A stretch of DNA of 64,000 bases from Vicinamibacterales bacterium (GCA_041394705.1 JAWKHS010000013.1:124001-188000), one strand, 5' to 3'; counted from the stretch's first letter, positions 40,072 through 50,033 are shown. The notes: a model not told the origin generated them from the letters alone. Made by a program: numbers and translations.

Positions 40072-42183
40072 CTACTGGCTCACCATCACCGCCCCCTGCT
40101 TCAGGTGGCGGTCGAAGAACTCCTCCGCCCGGCGCCACGCGTCGCGCAGGATGTGCGCGCGGCGGAAGAAGTGGATCTCGCCCGGGTAGACGCCCATCTC
40201 GAACGGCTTGCCCAGCTTCAGGAGCACGTCGATGACGCGCAGCGAGTCCCTGAACTGGACGTTGCGATCGTTGGTGCCGTGCAGCACCATCAACGGGCGC
40301 TGCAGCCGGTCCATGAAGTTGATGGGCGCCGACAGTCGATAGATCTCGGGGTTCTCCACCGGCGTGCCCAGCCGCGGCGTGGTGTAACCGGCGCCGTAGG
40401 TCGCCCAGTCCACCACGCCCGCCACGTCGATGCCGCAGCGCCACAGCGTGGGATCGGTGTTCAGCGCCTGCAGCGTCAGGAAGCCGCCGTAGCTCAGCCC
40501 CCATACGCCGATGCGGTCCGGATCCACGTACGGCAGCGTCTTCAGGTAGTCCGCGCCGGCGGCCACGTCCGCCGTGTCCTTCACGCCCAGGCCCATGTGC
40601 ACGCCGGTGGACCAGTCGCGGCTGTAGCCGGAGCTGCCGCGGTAGTCGGGCGTGAGCACCACGTAGCCCTGCTGCACCAGGTACTGCGTGACGGAGTAGT
40701 ACATCCGGTACGCGCCGGGATGCCAGCCGAGGAAGTTCTGATCGGAGCCCGAGCCGTGAATCCACACGATGGCCGGGTGCTTGCGGGATGTGTCGAGGCC
40801 CTTGGGCAGCATCAGCGTGGCGGGCACGGGCGCGCGATCGAGGCGGCTCGGAAACGCCACCGGCGAGGGAGCGACCAGGTCCGCGGGGTTCAAGCCGGCC
40901 GGCATCGAGTCGCTCAACCGCACGGGCGTGGCGCCTGCGCGCAGTTCCACCGCGTAGAGATCCAGGGAGTGCTCGACCGCCGATCGCTGGTAGACCACGG
41001 AGCGTCCGTCCGGCGACACCTGGGGATCGAGGTGCACGCCCCGCGCGGTCACGATCGGCTCGCTCCGGCCGGTGGCCACCTCCACCACGTCCACGAAGCG
41101 CTCCATCTGGTTGCCGGGCGCGCTGTGGTGATACGCGATGCGGCGGCTGTCCGGCGACCAGCTGCCCAGCCCCACGCCGAAATCGCCCGACGTGAGCTGT
41201 GTCGCCTGCGCCTCCGACGTGGCGTCGACCGGAATCGCGTAGAGATGGATCCAGCCGGTGCGGTCGCTGACGAACGCCAGGGTCTTGCCGTCCGGCGACA
41301 TCAGCAGCCTGGAATCGCGGCCCGTCGGCGACCACCACCGGTCGTCGTGGTCGCGCCAGAGCACCCGCGGTTGGCCGCCCACGCGCGCCACCTTGATCTC
41401 GCGCGTCTTCCCGTCGGGCGACAGTTCCTGGTACACGACGCCGCCGTCGCCCGCGAACTGCAGGTTGCTGACGGCGCCGATCGTGGGAATCCACCACACG
41501 TCGCCGCCCTGGGCCGCCACCACGCCCACCCGGCGCTCCACGGTCACGTTCTCCATCGAACGCACCATGGGGCCGTTCCAGGGCAGGTCCTCGGGCACCA
41601 GGCCGCCACGCGTGGCCGTGAACGCCAGCCACCGGCCGTCGCGCGAGAAGACGGGGACGCCGGGCGAGGGACCGCCGTCCGCCAGATTGGTGATCCGCCG
41701 CTGCGTCTTCGCGGCCACCGACGCGAGCCAGACCTGGCCGCCGCGGAGGAACGCGATCTGCGCGCGGTCCGGCGACAGCGCGAAGCGGCCCGCGTCGCCC
41801 AGGCCGCTTCCCACTCGGGTCGGCGCCGGACGCCCGGACGCCGCCGACACGCTCCACAGCTGGCCGTCCTTGCCGAACCAGAGCTCGTCGTTCGACACCC
41901 ACTCGACGGCGCCGATGTCCGACACGAGGAGCTGCGGATCCACGGCGAAGTCGGTGAGCGCCACGGGCGTGCCGCCGGGCGCGACCACGAACAGGTCCTG
42001 CTTGCCGGCCGCGTCCCACAGGAACGCCACGCGGCGCCCGTCCGGCGACCAGGAGGGGGCGGTCGGGTACTTGATGTCGGCGATCCGCCCGATGGTGATG
42101 CTGCCGCGGGCGGGCTCCGCCGACAGCTCGACCGCCAGGCCCACCGCCACGAGCCCACACAGCACACAGGCGCTTCGGACCAC
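40072..42183 (-). CDS. Exported S9-family (dipeptidyl-peptidase IV-like) serine peptidase
   Basis: A 703-residue protein whose GTG start at 42183 follows GGAGGG. It has a signal peptide (SACVLCGLVAVGLAVELS), an N-terminal WD-like propeller with TolB/DPP-IV repeats (PTAPSWSPDGRRVAFLWDAA, LSPDRAQIAFLRGGQVWLAS and others) and a C-terminal alpha/beta-hydrolase domain. The catalytic triad can be placed as Ser564 in GLSYGGF, Asp639 in GTNDRNVQ and His671 in GEIHFF. The family removes short peptides from the N-termini of substrates. The gene stands alone. Confidence 0.9.
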   Translation of the reverse strand: MVRSACVLCGLVAVGLAVELSAEPARGSITIGRIADIKYPTAPSWSPDGRRVAFLWDAAGKQDLFVVAPGGTPVALTDFAVDPQLLVSDIGAVEWVSNDELWFGKDGQLWSVSAASGRPAPTRVGSGLGDAGRFALSPDRAQIAFLRGGQVWLASVAAKTQRRITNLADGGPSPGVPVFSRDGRWLAFTATRGGLVPEDLPWNGPMVRSMENVTVERRVGVVAAQGGDVWWIPTIGAVSNLQFAGDGGVVYQELSPDGKTREIKVARVGGQPRVLWRDHDDRWWSPTGRDSRLLMSPDGKTLAFVSDRTGWIHLYAIPVDATSEAQATQLTSGDFGVGLGSWSPDSRRIAYHHSAPGNQMERFVDVVEVATGRSEPIVTARGVHLDPQVSPDGRSVVYQRSAVEHSLDLYAVELRAGATPVRLSDSMPAGLNPADLVAPSPVAFPSRLDRAPVPATLMLPKGLDTSRKHPAIVWIHGSGSDQNFLGWHPGAYRMYYSVTQYLVQQGYVVLTPDYRGSSGYSRDWSTGVHMGLGVKDTADVAAGADYLKTLPYVDPDRIGVWGLSYGGFLTLQALNTDPTLWRCGIDVAGVVDWATYGAGYTTPRLGTPVENPEIYRLSAPINFMDRLQRPLMVLHGTNDRNVQFRDSLRVIDVLLKLGKPFEMGVYPGEIHFFRRAHILRDAWRRAEEFFDRHLKQGAVMVSQ

Positions 42184-42437
42184 GTCGCCCTCCAGGGAAA
42201 GTGCGATGCTACCCGGAAGCGTCGCGGCTGCCCAGGTGGGCCGACGCGCGCCGCATGCCGCTCGTGGCGTCGCGCACCCGCGTCTTACGGAAATATCAGG
42301 TCCGCCGATTGACGCCGTCGCTAACATGTCACCCCAGACGCGTGGCTCCCGATGACGCCCCCGCCAGTGCCAACCGCGCCGGAGCAACGGCGCCGGACGG
42401 ACACCGGGGTGCACGGAGCGCCGGAAGGGGAATGGCG

Positions 42438-43229
42438 ATGACGGTCCACGGTCGGCGCGGGCGGACGCTCGCAGGTCTGCTGGTCCTGGGCGTGACGCTG
42501 ACGGGCGCGTCGGCCGGCGCCCAGGCGCCAGCGGGTGAACCGTCGGCGCGTCTCGCCGATCCGACGTCCTCGTCGGCACCCACGTGGAAAGCGGTGTGGC
42601 GGGGGGTGGGCGCCGATTTCCGACGCGTGGTGTCCGGCGAGACGGCCGTCATCCTCGGCGTGACCGGCGGGCTCAGCGCGGCGGCGCACCCCGTCGACGG
42701 GCACGTCACAGAACGGGCCGGAGCGTCGGCCGCGCTCGATCGCACGCTCAGGGCGGGTGCCGTCGGCGGCGGCGTGCAGGCCGGCGGGGCCCTGGCCACC
42801 TATCTGCTGGGCCGCGCGATGGATCGGCCGCGCCTGGCTGAAACCGGCGCGGATCTCATCGGCGCCCAGATCGTGGCGACGGCCCTCACCCAGGGCATCA
42901 AGGTCTCGGTCAACCGGCGGCGCCCCGACGGCGGCCGCTTCTCGTTTCCCTCCGGCCACACGGCGTCCACCGTGGCAACGGCGGCTGTGCTCCAGCGGCA
43001 CTACGGCTGGAAGGTCGGCGTGCCCGCGTTCGCCTTCGGGGCCTACGTGGCCGGGTCGCGGCTGCAGGACCAGCGGCACTATCTCAGCGACGTCCTGTTC
43101 GGCGCGGGCATCGGCCTCGTGTCGGGCCGCTCGGCGCGCATCGGGCACGGGCGCGCGGCAGGCAGCGTGAGTCCGCTGGCGGTGCCCGGCGGCATCGGCG
43201 TGGTGTTCACGAGCGGCGGGGCATCGTGA
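42438..43229 (+). CDS. PAP2-family phosphatase, exported or membrane-associated
   Basis: About 263 residues. The ATG at 42438 lies seven bases after GGAAGGGG and was preferred to one two codons upstream. It has a signal peptide (LAGLLVLGVTLTGASAGAQA) and all three PAP2 phosphatase motifs: KVSVNRRRPDGGR, FSFPSGHTAS and AGSRLQDQRHYLSDVLFG. It probably dephosphorylates a lipid or polyprenyl phosphate on the outer face of the inner membrane. Its stop overlaps the next start by 4 bp, so it heads an efflux operon, an unusual partner. Confidence 0.85.
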   Translation: MTVHGRRGRTLAGLLVLGVTLTGASAGAQAPAGEPSARLADPTSSSAPTWKAVWRGVGADFRRVVSGETAVILGVTGGLSAAAHPVDGHVTERAGASAALDRTLRAGAVGGGVQAGGALATYLLGRAMDRPRLAETGADLIGAQIVATALTQGIKVSVNRRRPDGGRFSFPSGHTASTVATAAVLQRHYGWKVGVPAFAFGAYVAGSRLQDQRHYLSDVLFGAGIGLVSGRSARIGHGRAAGSVSPLAVPGGIGVVFTSGGAS

Positions 43230-44470
43230 GACCTGGCCGGCGGCACGCGTGCGCGGCTGGAGTCGTGCTCGCGCTGGGTCTTGCGCGCCCCACCGTTGCG
43301 GCGGCACAACCAGCGTCGCCGGCAGCCGCCGGCGTGCTGACGCTCGACGCGGCGCTCGATCGGGCGACCCGCGCGAATCAGACCGTGGAGGCGGCCCGAC
43401 GGCGGCTGACGGCGGCCGGCCTGGCCGTCGGCGTTGCCGCTCAACGGCCCAATCCCGAGGCGCGGGTCGAGTTCACGCGAGAGACGCCCACCCAGGCCTA
43501 TTCGGTGGGTCTGCCGATCGAACTGGGCGGCAAGCGCGGCCGGCGCGTGGCGCTGGGCGAGGCCGGCGTCGCGGTCAGCGAATCGGAGCTCGCCGTGGCC
43601 GCGCTCGACGTCCGCCGCCTGGTCCGCCAGGCCTACTTCGACGTGGCGGCCGCCGACGCGAGGAAATCCCTGCTCGAGGAGCTGCTGGCCCTGGCCGGCC
43701 GCGCGAGCGACGCGGCCCGCCAGCGCTTCGAGGCCGGCAGCGCGCCGCGCCTGGACGTGCTGCAGGCCGAGTTGGCCCGGGCCGATGCCGAGAACCAGGC
43801 AACGGCGGCCGACGGGGCGGTGGCCGCCGCGCGCGCACGCCTCAACGCGCTGCTGGCGCAGCCGCCGGGCACGCCGCTCACGCTCGCGACGCCGATCGAC
43901 CACCTGGTGGCGATTGCCCTGCCCACGGCCGACCTCGTCGCGGAGCCTGGCGCCGATCTCGCCTTGCTGGATCGCCTTGTCGCCGAACAGCGCGCCCAGG
44001 TGGCGCTCACCTCGGCGCTGGGCGTGCCGGACGTCACGCCGGAAGCCACGCTCACCCGCGGCGCCGAGCCCGAGTTCGCCACGGGCTGGCGGGCAGCCCT
44101 CGGCGTCAGCGTGCCCGTCTTCACCACGAGGCGGCCCGCGGTCCGCGTGGAGGAGTCGACGCTCTCGGCGCTCGAAGCCGAACGCGAGGCCCTGGCGGCG
44201 CGCGTCGCCGGCGACGTGGCGGCGGCACGGGCGCTGGCCGACGCGCTGAGCCGGCAGTATCGCCGCTACCAGGCCGACATCCTGCCGCAGGCCCTCGAGG
44301 TGGAGCGCCTCGCGGAAGACTCCTATCGCCTGGGCCGCACGGGACTGGCGGCCTATCTCCAGGCGCTCCAAGCCACGCGCGACCTGCGGCTCCGGATGCT
44401 GCAGGTCGGCGCGGACTTCCAGGCCGCGCTCGGCGACCTCGAACGTGCCCTCGGGAGACCCCTGCCATGA
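43226..44470 (+). CDS. TolC/CzcC-like outer membrane efflux protein
   Basis: A 414-residue outer membrane channel with an N-terminal signal and the two coiled-coil-rich repeats of the TolC family (TLDAALDRATRANQTVEAAR, then PRLDVLQAELARADAENQAT, and later LEVERLAEDSYRLGRTGLAA). Its GTG start overlaps the PAP2 stop (GTGA), and its stop overlaps the adaptor start (ATGA). It forms the outer membrane exit of the tripartite pump encoded by this operon. Confidence 0.85.
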   Translation: MRPGRRHACAAGVVLALGLARPTVAAAQPASPAAAGVLTLDAALDRATRANQTVEAARRRLTAAGLAVGVAAQRPNPEARVEFTRETPTQAYSVGLPIELGGKRGRRVALGEAGVAVSESELAVAALDVRRLVRQAYFDVAAADARKSLLEELLALAGRASDAARQRFEAGSAPRLDVLQAELARADAENQATAADGAVAAARARLNALLAQPPGTPLTLATPIDHLVAIALPTADLVAEPGADLALLDRLVAEQRAQVALTSALGVPDVTPEATLTRGAEPEFATGWRAALGVSVPVFTTRRPAVRVEESTLSALEAEREALAARVAGDVAAARALADALSRQYRRYQADILPQALEVERLAEDSYRLGRTGLAAYLQALQATRDLRLRMLQVGADFQAALGDLERALGRPLP

Positions 44471-45552
44471 ACGCGCGCGCCGGTACGGCCCTGCTCCTCC
44501 TGTTCGCCGCCGCGGGCGCGCCCGCCTGTTCGGACGAGGCGCCCGAAGTGGTCGCGACCGAGGCCGTGGTGCCCGTGGAGACGGCCGCCGCCGTCGTGGG
44601 AGACATCCAGGCCGTCGTCTGGGCCACGGGCCTCGTCACGCCCGCTCCTGGCGCCGAGCTCCTGGTGGTGGCTCCAGAACCGGCGCGGATCGCGGAACTG
44701 CCGAAGGCCGAGGGCGACCGCGTGGACCGGGGCGATCTGCTGGTCCGCTTCGAGGTGCCCTCGACGGCCGCGGAAGTGGCGCGCCAGCAGGCCGACATCG
44801 CGCGGGCCGAGGCTCAGATCGTGAACGCCAGGGCCACGCAGGCGCGCGCGACGGACCTGTTCGAACGCGGCGTGGCCGCGCGCAAGGAAGTCGAGGACGC
44901 CGATCGCGACGTGGCGGACGCCGAGGCCGCCCTCGCGCAAGCGAAGGCGGGCCTGGCCGCCGCGCAGGCGGCGGCCGATCGCGTCACCGTCCGGGCGCCG
45001 TTCGCGGGCATCGTCGCCCGCCGCCTGCACAACCCCGGCGACGTGGTGGACGCGGCCACGTCCGACCCGGTGCTGCGGCTCGTCGATCCCGCGCGCCTCG
45101 AGGTCGTCGCGTCGTTGGCGGTGGGTGACGTGAGACGCGTCACGCCTGGCGCACGCGCGCGGCTGGTGTCGGCGGACGAGGTCGACCTGCGGGTCGTGTC
45201 GCACCCGGCGGCCGTGGATCCGGCCACGGGCGCGGTGCCCGTGCGCCTCGCGTTCAGCCGGCCCGCGCCGAGGCTGGCCGTCGGCACGCCCGTGCAGGTG
45301 GCCATCGACGCCGAGACCAGGCGCGGCGTCGTCCTCGTCTCCCCTGCCGCCCTCGTTCATGAAGGCGAGGACACGTTCGTGTTCGTGGTGAGGGACGACA
45401 AGGCCGTGCGTACGCCGGTGACGATCGGCGTGGGCGACGAGACGCACGTCGAGATCGCGACGGGGGTGACGGCGGGCGACCGGGTGATCGTCAGCGGGCA
45501 CGCGGGTCTCCCCGACGGCGCCGCCGTCACGGTGGGGGCGGGCCAGCCGTGA
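44467..45552 (+). CDS. RND efflux periplasmic adaptor (membrane fusion protein)
   Basis: A 361-residue adaptor with a lipoprotein signal (TALLLLFAAAGAPAC). The domain order is that of HlyD/CzcB-type proteins: a lipoyl half-motif (AELPKAEGDRVDRGDLLVRF), a coiled-coil hairpin (EVARQQADIARAEAQIVNAR to AALAQAKAGLAAAQAAADRV), the second lipoyl half (RAPFAGIVARRLHNPGDVVD), and beta-barrel domains. It is coupled by 4-bp overlaps to the genes on either side and would bridge the inner-membrane pump and the outer membrane channel. Confidence 0.9.
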   Translation: MNARAGTALLLLFAAAGAPACSDEAPEVVATEAVVPVETAAAVVGDIQAVVWATGLVTPAPGAELLVVAPEPARIAELPKAEGDRVDRGDLLVRFEVPSTAAEVARQQADIARAEAQIVNARATQARATDLFERGVAARKEVEDADRDVADAEAALAQAKAGLAAAQAAADRVTVRAPFAGIVARRLHNPGDVVDAATSDPVLRLVDPARLEVVASLAVGDVRRVTPGARARLVSADEVDLRVVSHPAAVDPATGAVPVRLAFSRPAPRLAVGTPVQVAIDAETRRGVVLVSPAALVHEGEDTFVFVVRDDKAVRTPVTIGVGDETHVEIATGVTAGDRVIVSGHAGLPDGAAVTVGAGQP

Positions 45553-48500
45553 ACGTCGCGGCCGTGCTGCTGCGCCACGGGCGTGCGACCGCGCTCGTGG
45601 CCGTGGCCCTCGTCGTCGCCGGCGCCCTGGCCGCCAGGGCGCTGCCCAGCAGCATCTACCCGCCGCTCGAGTTCCCGCGCATCGTGGTCATCGCCAAGAG
45701 CGGCACGCTGCCGCCGCAGTCGATGACACTCACCGTGACCCGGCCGATCGAGCAGGCGGTGATGGAGGTGCCCGGAATCCGTCGAGTGCGCTCGCGCACG
45801 ATCCGCGGCGCCACCGAGATCTCGGGACAGTTCGACCCGGCCACCGACATGGTGGTGGCGCTGCAGCAGGTGCAGAATCGGGTGGCCGAGATCCGGGGCG
45901 AGCTGCCCGACGACGCCACGCTCCTCGTGGAGCGGCTCACGCCGGCGGTCTTCCCGGTGTTCATCCTGAGCATGACGGGCCAGGTCTCCACGGCCGATCT
46001 GAACGACCAGGCCACCTACGTGCTGAAGCCCGAGCTGGCGCGGGTACCCGGCGCCGGCCAGATCGAGGTACTCGCGAGCGACACGCGCGAAGTTGAGGTG
46101 GTGCTCGATCCGGCGAAGCTCACGGCGGCGCGGCTCACGGTCACCGACGTGGCCGAAGCGCTCCGGAAGCAGAACCTCGTCAGGCCGGTGGGCCGGTTCG
46201 AGGAATCGGGCCTGCAGCACCTGGCGCTGGCGTCGGGTCTCTGGCAGTCGCCGGCCGACATCGCCGCGGCGCCCGTCGTGGTGCAGGGCGGCACCACGCT
46301 CCGGGTCGCCAATCTCGGCCAGGTGGTGCCTGGCGCGCCGGATCGCACGCTGCTCGTCACCGGCAACGGGCGGGACGCCGTGTCGATCAGCATCTCCCAG
46401 CAGATCGGGGCCAACATCCTCGCGGTGAAAGCCGGCGTGGACGCCGCGCTGGCCGGCGTGGCGCGGTCGCTCCCGGCAGGAATCCGCATCACGAAGGTCT
46501 ACGACCTGGCCGAGTTCGTGAGCGCGTCGATTGCCAACGTCCGCGACGCCATCCTGATCGGCGGCGCGCTGGCGATCGCCGTCCTGCTGGTGTTCCTGCG
46601 CGACGTCAGGCTCACGGCCATCGCCGCGCTCACGCTGCCGCTCGCCATCCTGCCCACCTTCGCCGTCATGCGGGTGTTCGGCGGCTCGATCAACCTGATG
46701 TCGATGGGCGGCCTGGCCATCGCCATCGGCCTCGTGATCGACGACGCCGTCGTGGTGGTCGAGAACATCCACCGGCGGGCCGCCCGCGGCGAAGGGGCGG
46801 TGGCCGACGCGGTCGCGCAGCTCATACGGCCGCTCGTCAGCTCCACCCTCACGACCGTCGTCGTCTTCGCGCCGCTCGGGCTGCTGTCGGGCGTGGTGGG
46901 CCAGTTCTTCCAGGCGCTCTCGCTGTCGCTGTCGGTGGCGGTGCTCGTGTCGCTGGGGCTGTCGGTGAGCGTGGTGCCGCTGCTGGCACGCCGCGCGGTC
47001 GGCGGTCGCGCGCGTCACGCCGGCGGCGATGGGCACGCCGCCGGGGGCGAACCGGAGTCGCGTGACGACGACGCCCCCGCGGGCGGACTCGAGCGCATCT
47101 ACTCGCGCGGCCTGCACGCCATCGTGGCGCAGCCGCTCCTCGCCATTGCCGTCACCGCGGCGCTCGCGGCCGTCAGCGCCGAGCTGTTCTCCACGATCGG
47201 CACGGGGTTCCTGCCGCCGGCCGACGAGGGCGGCTTCGTCGTGGACTACCTCACGCCGGCCGGCAGCGCGCTGGGCGAGACCGACCGGCAGGTGCGGGCG
47301 ATGGAAGCCGTCATCGCGGCCACGCCAGAGGTGGCGGCGTACTCGAGGCGCACGGGATCGGAGCTGGGCCTCTTCGCCACGGCCCAGAACTCGGGCGACA
47401 TCCTGGTCCGCCTCAAGCCGCGAAGCGAGCGTAGCGCCACCTCCGAGGACGTGATCGCGGCGCTCCGGCCCAGGCTGCAGGCGGCGGTGCCGCTGGCCGA
47501 GATCGAATTCGTCCAGCTGCTGCAGGACATGCTCGGCGATCTGGAAGGCAGCCCCACGCCCATCGAGGTGAAGATCTTCGGCGACGACACCGCCGTGCTC
47601 GAGTCGCTGGCCGAGCCGGTGGAGGAGCTGCTGCGGAAGGTGGACGGCGTCGTCGACGTGGTGGGGATGCAGCGCGGCAATCCCGAGCTCACCTGGACCA
47701 TCGACCCGGCGGCGGCCGGACGCCTGGGCCTCACCGTGGACGACGTGTCGTCGCAGATGTCGGCGGCGTGGCTGGGCGAGGTCGCCACCGATCTCCGGCT
47801 GCTCGATCGGCGGGTGCCGGTCCGGGTGCGGCTGCCGGACGCCGTGCGTTTCGACGTGGCCAGGCTGGGCGACACGCTGATCCGGACGCCGGGCGGCGCG
47901 CTCGTGCCCGTGTCGCGCGTGGCCCGGCCGGATCGCTCGAGCGGCCAGGCGGAACTGCTGCGGGAGAACCTCCGCGGCATGGCCCTCGTCAGCGGGCGGC
48001 TCGAGGGCCGCGACCTGGGCAGCGCGGTCGACGAGATCCGAGGGGCGCTCGGGGCCCGCCAGTGGCCGGTCGGCTACACCTACGAGATCGGCGGGCAGTA
48101 CGAGTCGCAACGCACGGCGTTCCGCGAGCTGCTGGCCGTGTTCGCCGTGGCCGCCGTGCTGGTCTTCGCCATCCTCGTCGTCCACTTCCAGGCCTGGACC
48201 CCGGCGCTCCTCATCCTGCTGGCGGCGCCGCTGTCGCTGGGCGGCGCCCTGGCGCTGCTCGTCGCCACGGGCGCGGACCTCAACGTCTCGTCGGCGATGG
48301 GCCTCATCCTGCTCGTGGGGCTGGTGGTGAAGAACGGCGTCATGCTGCTCGACGTCTCCGAGCGGCGGCACGCCGGGGGCGAGCCGTTCGCGACGGCGAT
48401 CGAGCACGCCGGCCGCGTGCGCCTGCGGCCCATCCTCATGACCACGCTTTGCACGCTCTTCGGCCTGCTGCCGCTGGCGCTGGGTCTGGGGCCCGGCGCC

Positions 48501-48635
48501 GACCTGCAGAAGCCGCTCGCCCTGGCCGTGATCGGCGGCCTGGCCCTGTCCACGCCGGTCACGCTTCTGGCCGTGCCCGGGCTCTACGCCGTCCTCACGT
48601 TACGGTCGGGCGGAGGGCGGCGTGGCGCGTCGTGA
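45549..48635 (+). CDS. RND-family efflux pump, inner membrane component
   Basis: A 1028-residue AcrB/CzcA-superfamily transporter, starting with GTG inside the adaptor stop. Twelve membrane segments are expected: one at the N-terminus, then two groups after each periplasmic loop. The proton-relay aspartates are in transmembrane segment 4 (AIAIGLVIDDAVVVVENIHR, Asp398-Asp399), and GRVRLRPILMTTLCTLFGLL marks the end of the second half. Motif composition does not clearly separate drug (HAE) from metal (HME) export; the partner proteins resemble the CzcCBA set. Confidence 0.9.
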   Translation: MNVAAVLLRHGRATALVAVALVVAGALAARALPSSIYPPLEFPRIVVIAKSGTLPPQSMTLTVTRPIEQAVMEVPGIRRVRSRTIRGATEISGQFDPATDMVVALQQVQNRVAEIRGELPDDATLLVERLTPAVFPVFILSMTGQVSTADLNDQATYVLKPELARVPGAGQIEVLASDTREVEVVLDPAKLTAARLTVTDVAEALRKQNLVRPVGRFEESGLQHLALASGLWQSPADIAAAPVVVQGGTTLRVANLGQVVPGAPDRTLLVTGNGRDAVSISISQQIGANILAVKAGVDAALAGVARSLPAGIRITKVYDLAEFVSASIANVRDAILIGGALAIAVLLVFLRDVRLTAIAALTLPLAILPTFAVMRVFGGSINLMSMGGLAIAIGLVIDDAVVVVENIHRRAARGEGAVADAVAQLIRPLVSSTLTTVVVFAPLGLLSGVVGQFFQALSLSLSVAVLVSLGLSVSVVPLLARRAVGGRARHAGGDGHAAGGEPESRDDDAPAGGLERIYSRGLHAIVAQPLLAIAVTAALAAVSAELFSTIGTGFLPPADEGGFVVDYLTPAGSALGETDRQVRAMEAVIAATPEVAAYSRRTGSELGLFATAQNSGDILVRLKPRSERSATSEDVIAALRPRLQAAVPLAEIEFVQLLQDMLGDLEGSPTPIEVKIFGDDTAVLESLAEPVEELLRKVDGVVDVVGMQRGNPELTWTIDPAAAGRLGLTVDDVSSQMSAAWLGEVATDLRLLDRRVPVRVRLPDAVRFDVARLGDTLIRTPGGALVPVSRVARPDRSSGQAELLRENLRGMALVSGRLEGRDLGSAVDEIRGALGARQWPVGYTYEIGGQYESQRTAFRELLAVFAVAAVLVFAILVVHFQAWTPALLILLAAPLSLGGALALLVATGADLNVSSAMGLILLVGLVVKNGVMLLDVSERRHAGGEPFATAIEHAGRVRLRPILMTTLCTLFGLLPLALGLGPGADLQKPLALAVIGGLALSTPVTLLAVPGLYAVLTLRSGGGRRGAS

Positions 48636-48733
48636 TCGCGGGCCCGTGCCGCGGTGCACGAGGTCGCGACCTTCTCGAACTGACGTTAACATCGGCCCAT
48701 CCGAGCGAAGGCGCCCTTCGCGTCGAGGCATCC

Positions 48734-49987
48734 ATGCGGTCACGATCCCTCGTCCCGTTCTGCCTGTGGTTGGTGAGCCTTCTCGCGCTCGGAGGCGTCA
48801 CCGTCGAGATGTCCGCGACGGGCCGGGCGGCAAAGACGGCTCAGCCGGCTCCGCCTGGCACGGCCGCCTACGTCGGCTCGGCGGCCTGTGCCACGTGCCA
48901 TCGGTCCATCTACGACCGCTGGGCGAAGACGCGGATGGCCAACGTGGTTCGGGACCCGAAGGTGCACCCCGACGCGATCATCCCGGACCTGTCGGTCCCG
49001 AATCCGCTCGTCACGTTCACGCGGGATCAGATTGCGTTCACCTACGGCAGCAAGTGGAAGCAGCGGTACTTCACGAAGATCGGGGACGACTACTACCCGT
49101 TCCCGGCGCAGTGGGACGTCACCAACAAGGTGTGGCGCCCCTACGTCGCTCAGCCGAACACCGAGTGGTGGCTGCCGCACTACCCGCCCGAGACGATCAA
49201 GCGGCCCACGGGACCGCTCTGCGACGGGTGCCATTCGGTCAACTACGACATCCGGACCAAGACGGTCACGGAGTGGAACGTCGGCTGCGAGAAGTGCCAC
49301 GGGCCCGGCGGCAATCACGTCAAGGCGCCGGGCAAGACGTCAATCGTCAATCCCGGCCGCCTCGACACGGTGCAGGCGGTGGACGTGTGCGTCCAGTGCC
49401 ACTCGCAGGGCAAGCCGCTCGTGAACCCGCAGGCCGGCGCGTACTTCGACTGGCCCGTCGGGTTCCACGTCGGGCAGGACCTGAAGGACTTCTGGGAGCT
49501 CGAGGAACACACGCTCGGCGAGACCACGTTCACCCACTACGGCGACGGCACGTCGCACAAGAACCGCATGCAGGGAAACGACTTCGCGCAGAGCCTGATG
49601 TACACGCGCGGCGTGACCTGCGCGGCCTGCCACGACGTCCATGGCACGGCCTACAACGCCGACCTCCGCCTGCCGGCCCAGCAGCTGTGCCTCACCTGCC
49701 ACGGCTCGAAGTCGCCCAACGGTCCGCACGCCGCCTCGGTGGAAGCCCACACGCACCACCCCGCCACGAGCGCCGGCAGCGAGTGCATCGCCTGCCACAT
49801 GCCGAAGACGTCAGGCACGATCGCGAACGTCAGCGTCCGCAGTCACACGTTTCGCTTCATCACGCCCGGCCTCACCGACACGATGAAGGTCCCGAACCCC
49901 TGCCTCGCCTGCCACGCCGACAAGGACACCGCCTGGGTGCGCACGTCCTTGCGCGCATGGGGCGTGTCGCCGTGGAGGGCTCAATAG
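48734..49987 (+). CDS. Octaheme c-type cytochrome, exported
   Basis: A 417-residue protein with a signal peptide (VPFCLWLVSLLALGGVTVEM) and eight CxxCH haem-binding motifs: CATCH, CDGCH, CEKCH, CVQCH, CAACH, CLTCH, CIACH and CLACH. The pattern, with WDVTNKVWRPYVAQPNTEWW between the first and second, is that of the secreted multiheme cytochromes related to the NrfA/octaheme families found in Acidobacteriota. A Lys-ligated CxxCK catalytic haem is absent, so nitrite reductase activity is unlikely. It probably transfers electrons in the periplasm. It stands alone after the efflux operon. Confidence 0.88.
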   Translation: MRSRSLVPFCLWLVSLLALGGVTVEMSATGRAAKTAQPAPPGTAAYVGSAACATCHRSIYDRWAKTRMANVVRDPKVHPDAIIPDLSVPNPLVTFTRDQIAFTYGSKWKQRYFTKIGDDYYPFPAQWDVTNKVWRPYVAQPNTEWWLPHYPPETIKRPTGPLCDGCHSVNYDIRTKTVTEWNVGCEKCHGPGGNHVKAPGKTSIVNPGRLDTVQAVDVCVQCHSQGKPLVNPQAGAYFDWPVGFHVGQDLKDFWELEEHTLGETTFTHYGDGTSHKNRMQGNDFAQSLMYTRGVTCAACHDVHGTAYNADLRLPAQQLCLTCHGSKSPNGPHAASVEAHTHHPATSAGSECIACHMPKTSGTIANVSVRSHTFRFITPGLTDTMKVPNPCLACHADKDTAWVRTSLRAWGVSPWRAQ

Positions 49988-49997
49988 CGCCGGGGAT

Positions 49998-50024
49998 TCG
50001 AAGGCCCGGGCCCCGAGCCCCGCA
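49998..50024. repeat. CCCGGGCCCCGAG-type intergenic repeat
   Basis: A short unit, GGCCCGGGCCCCGAGCCCC, between the convergent cytochrome and cyclophilin genes. It is the same module as in the composite repeats near 40021-40058 and 50770-50812. Confidence 0.5.
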
Positions 50025-50033
50025 TGAGTCGCG

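Noticed and set aside
42184..42437. A gene between the S9 peptidase and the PAP2 gene
   Set aside because: Only the low-complexity N-terminal extension of the PAP2 frame covers it, and the ribosome binding site places the start at 42438. The gap probably holds the divergent promoters.
45357..48407. A minus-strand frame of over 1000 codons opposite the RND pump
   Set aside because: It is antisense to a clearly conserved transporter and shows no domain.
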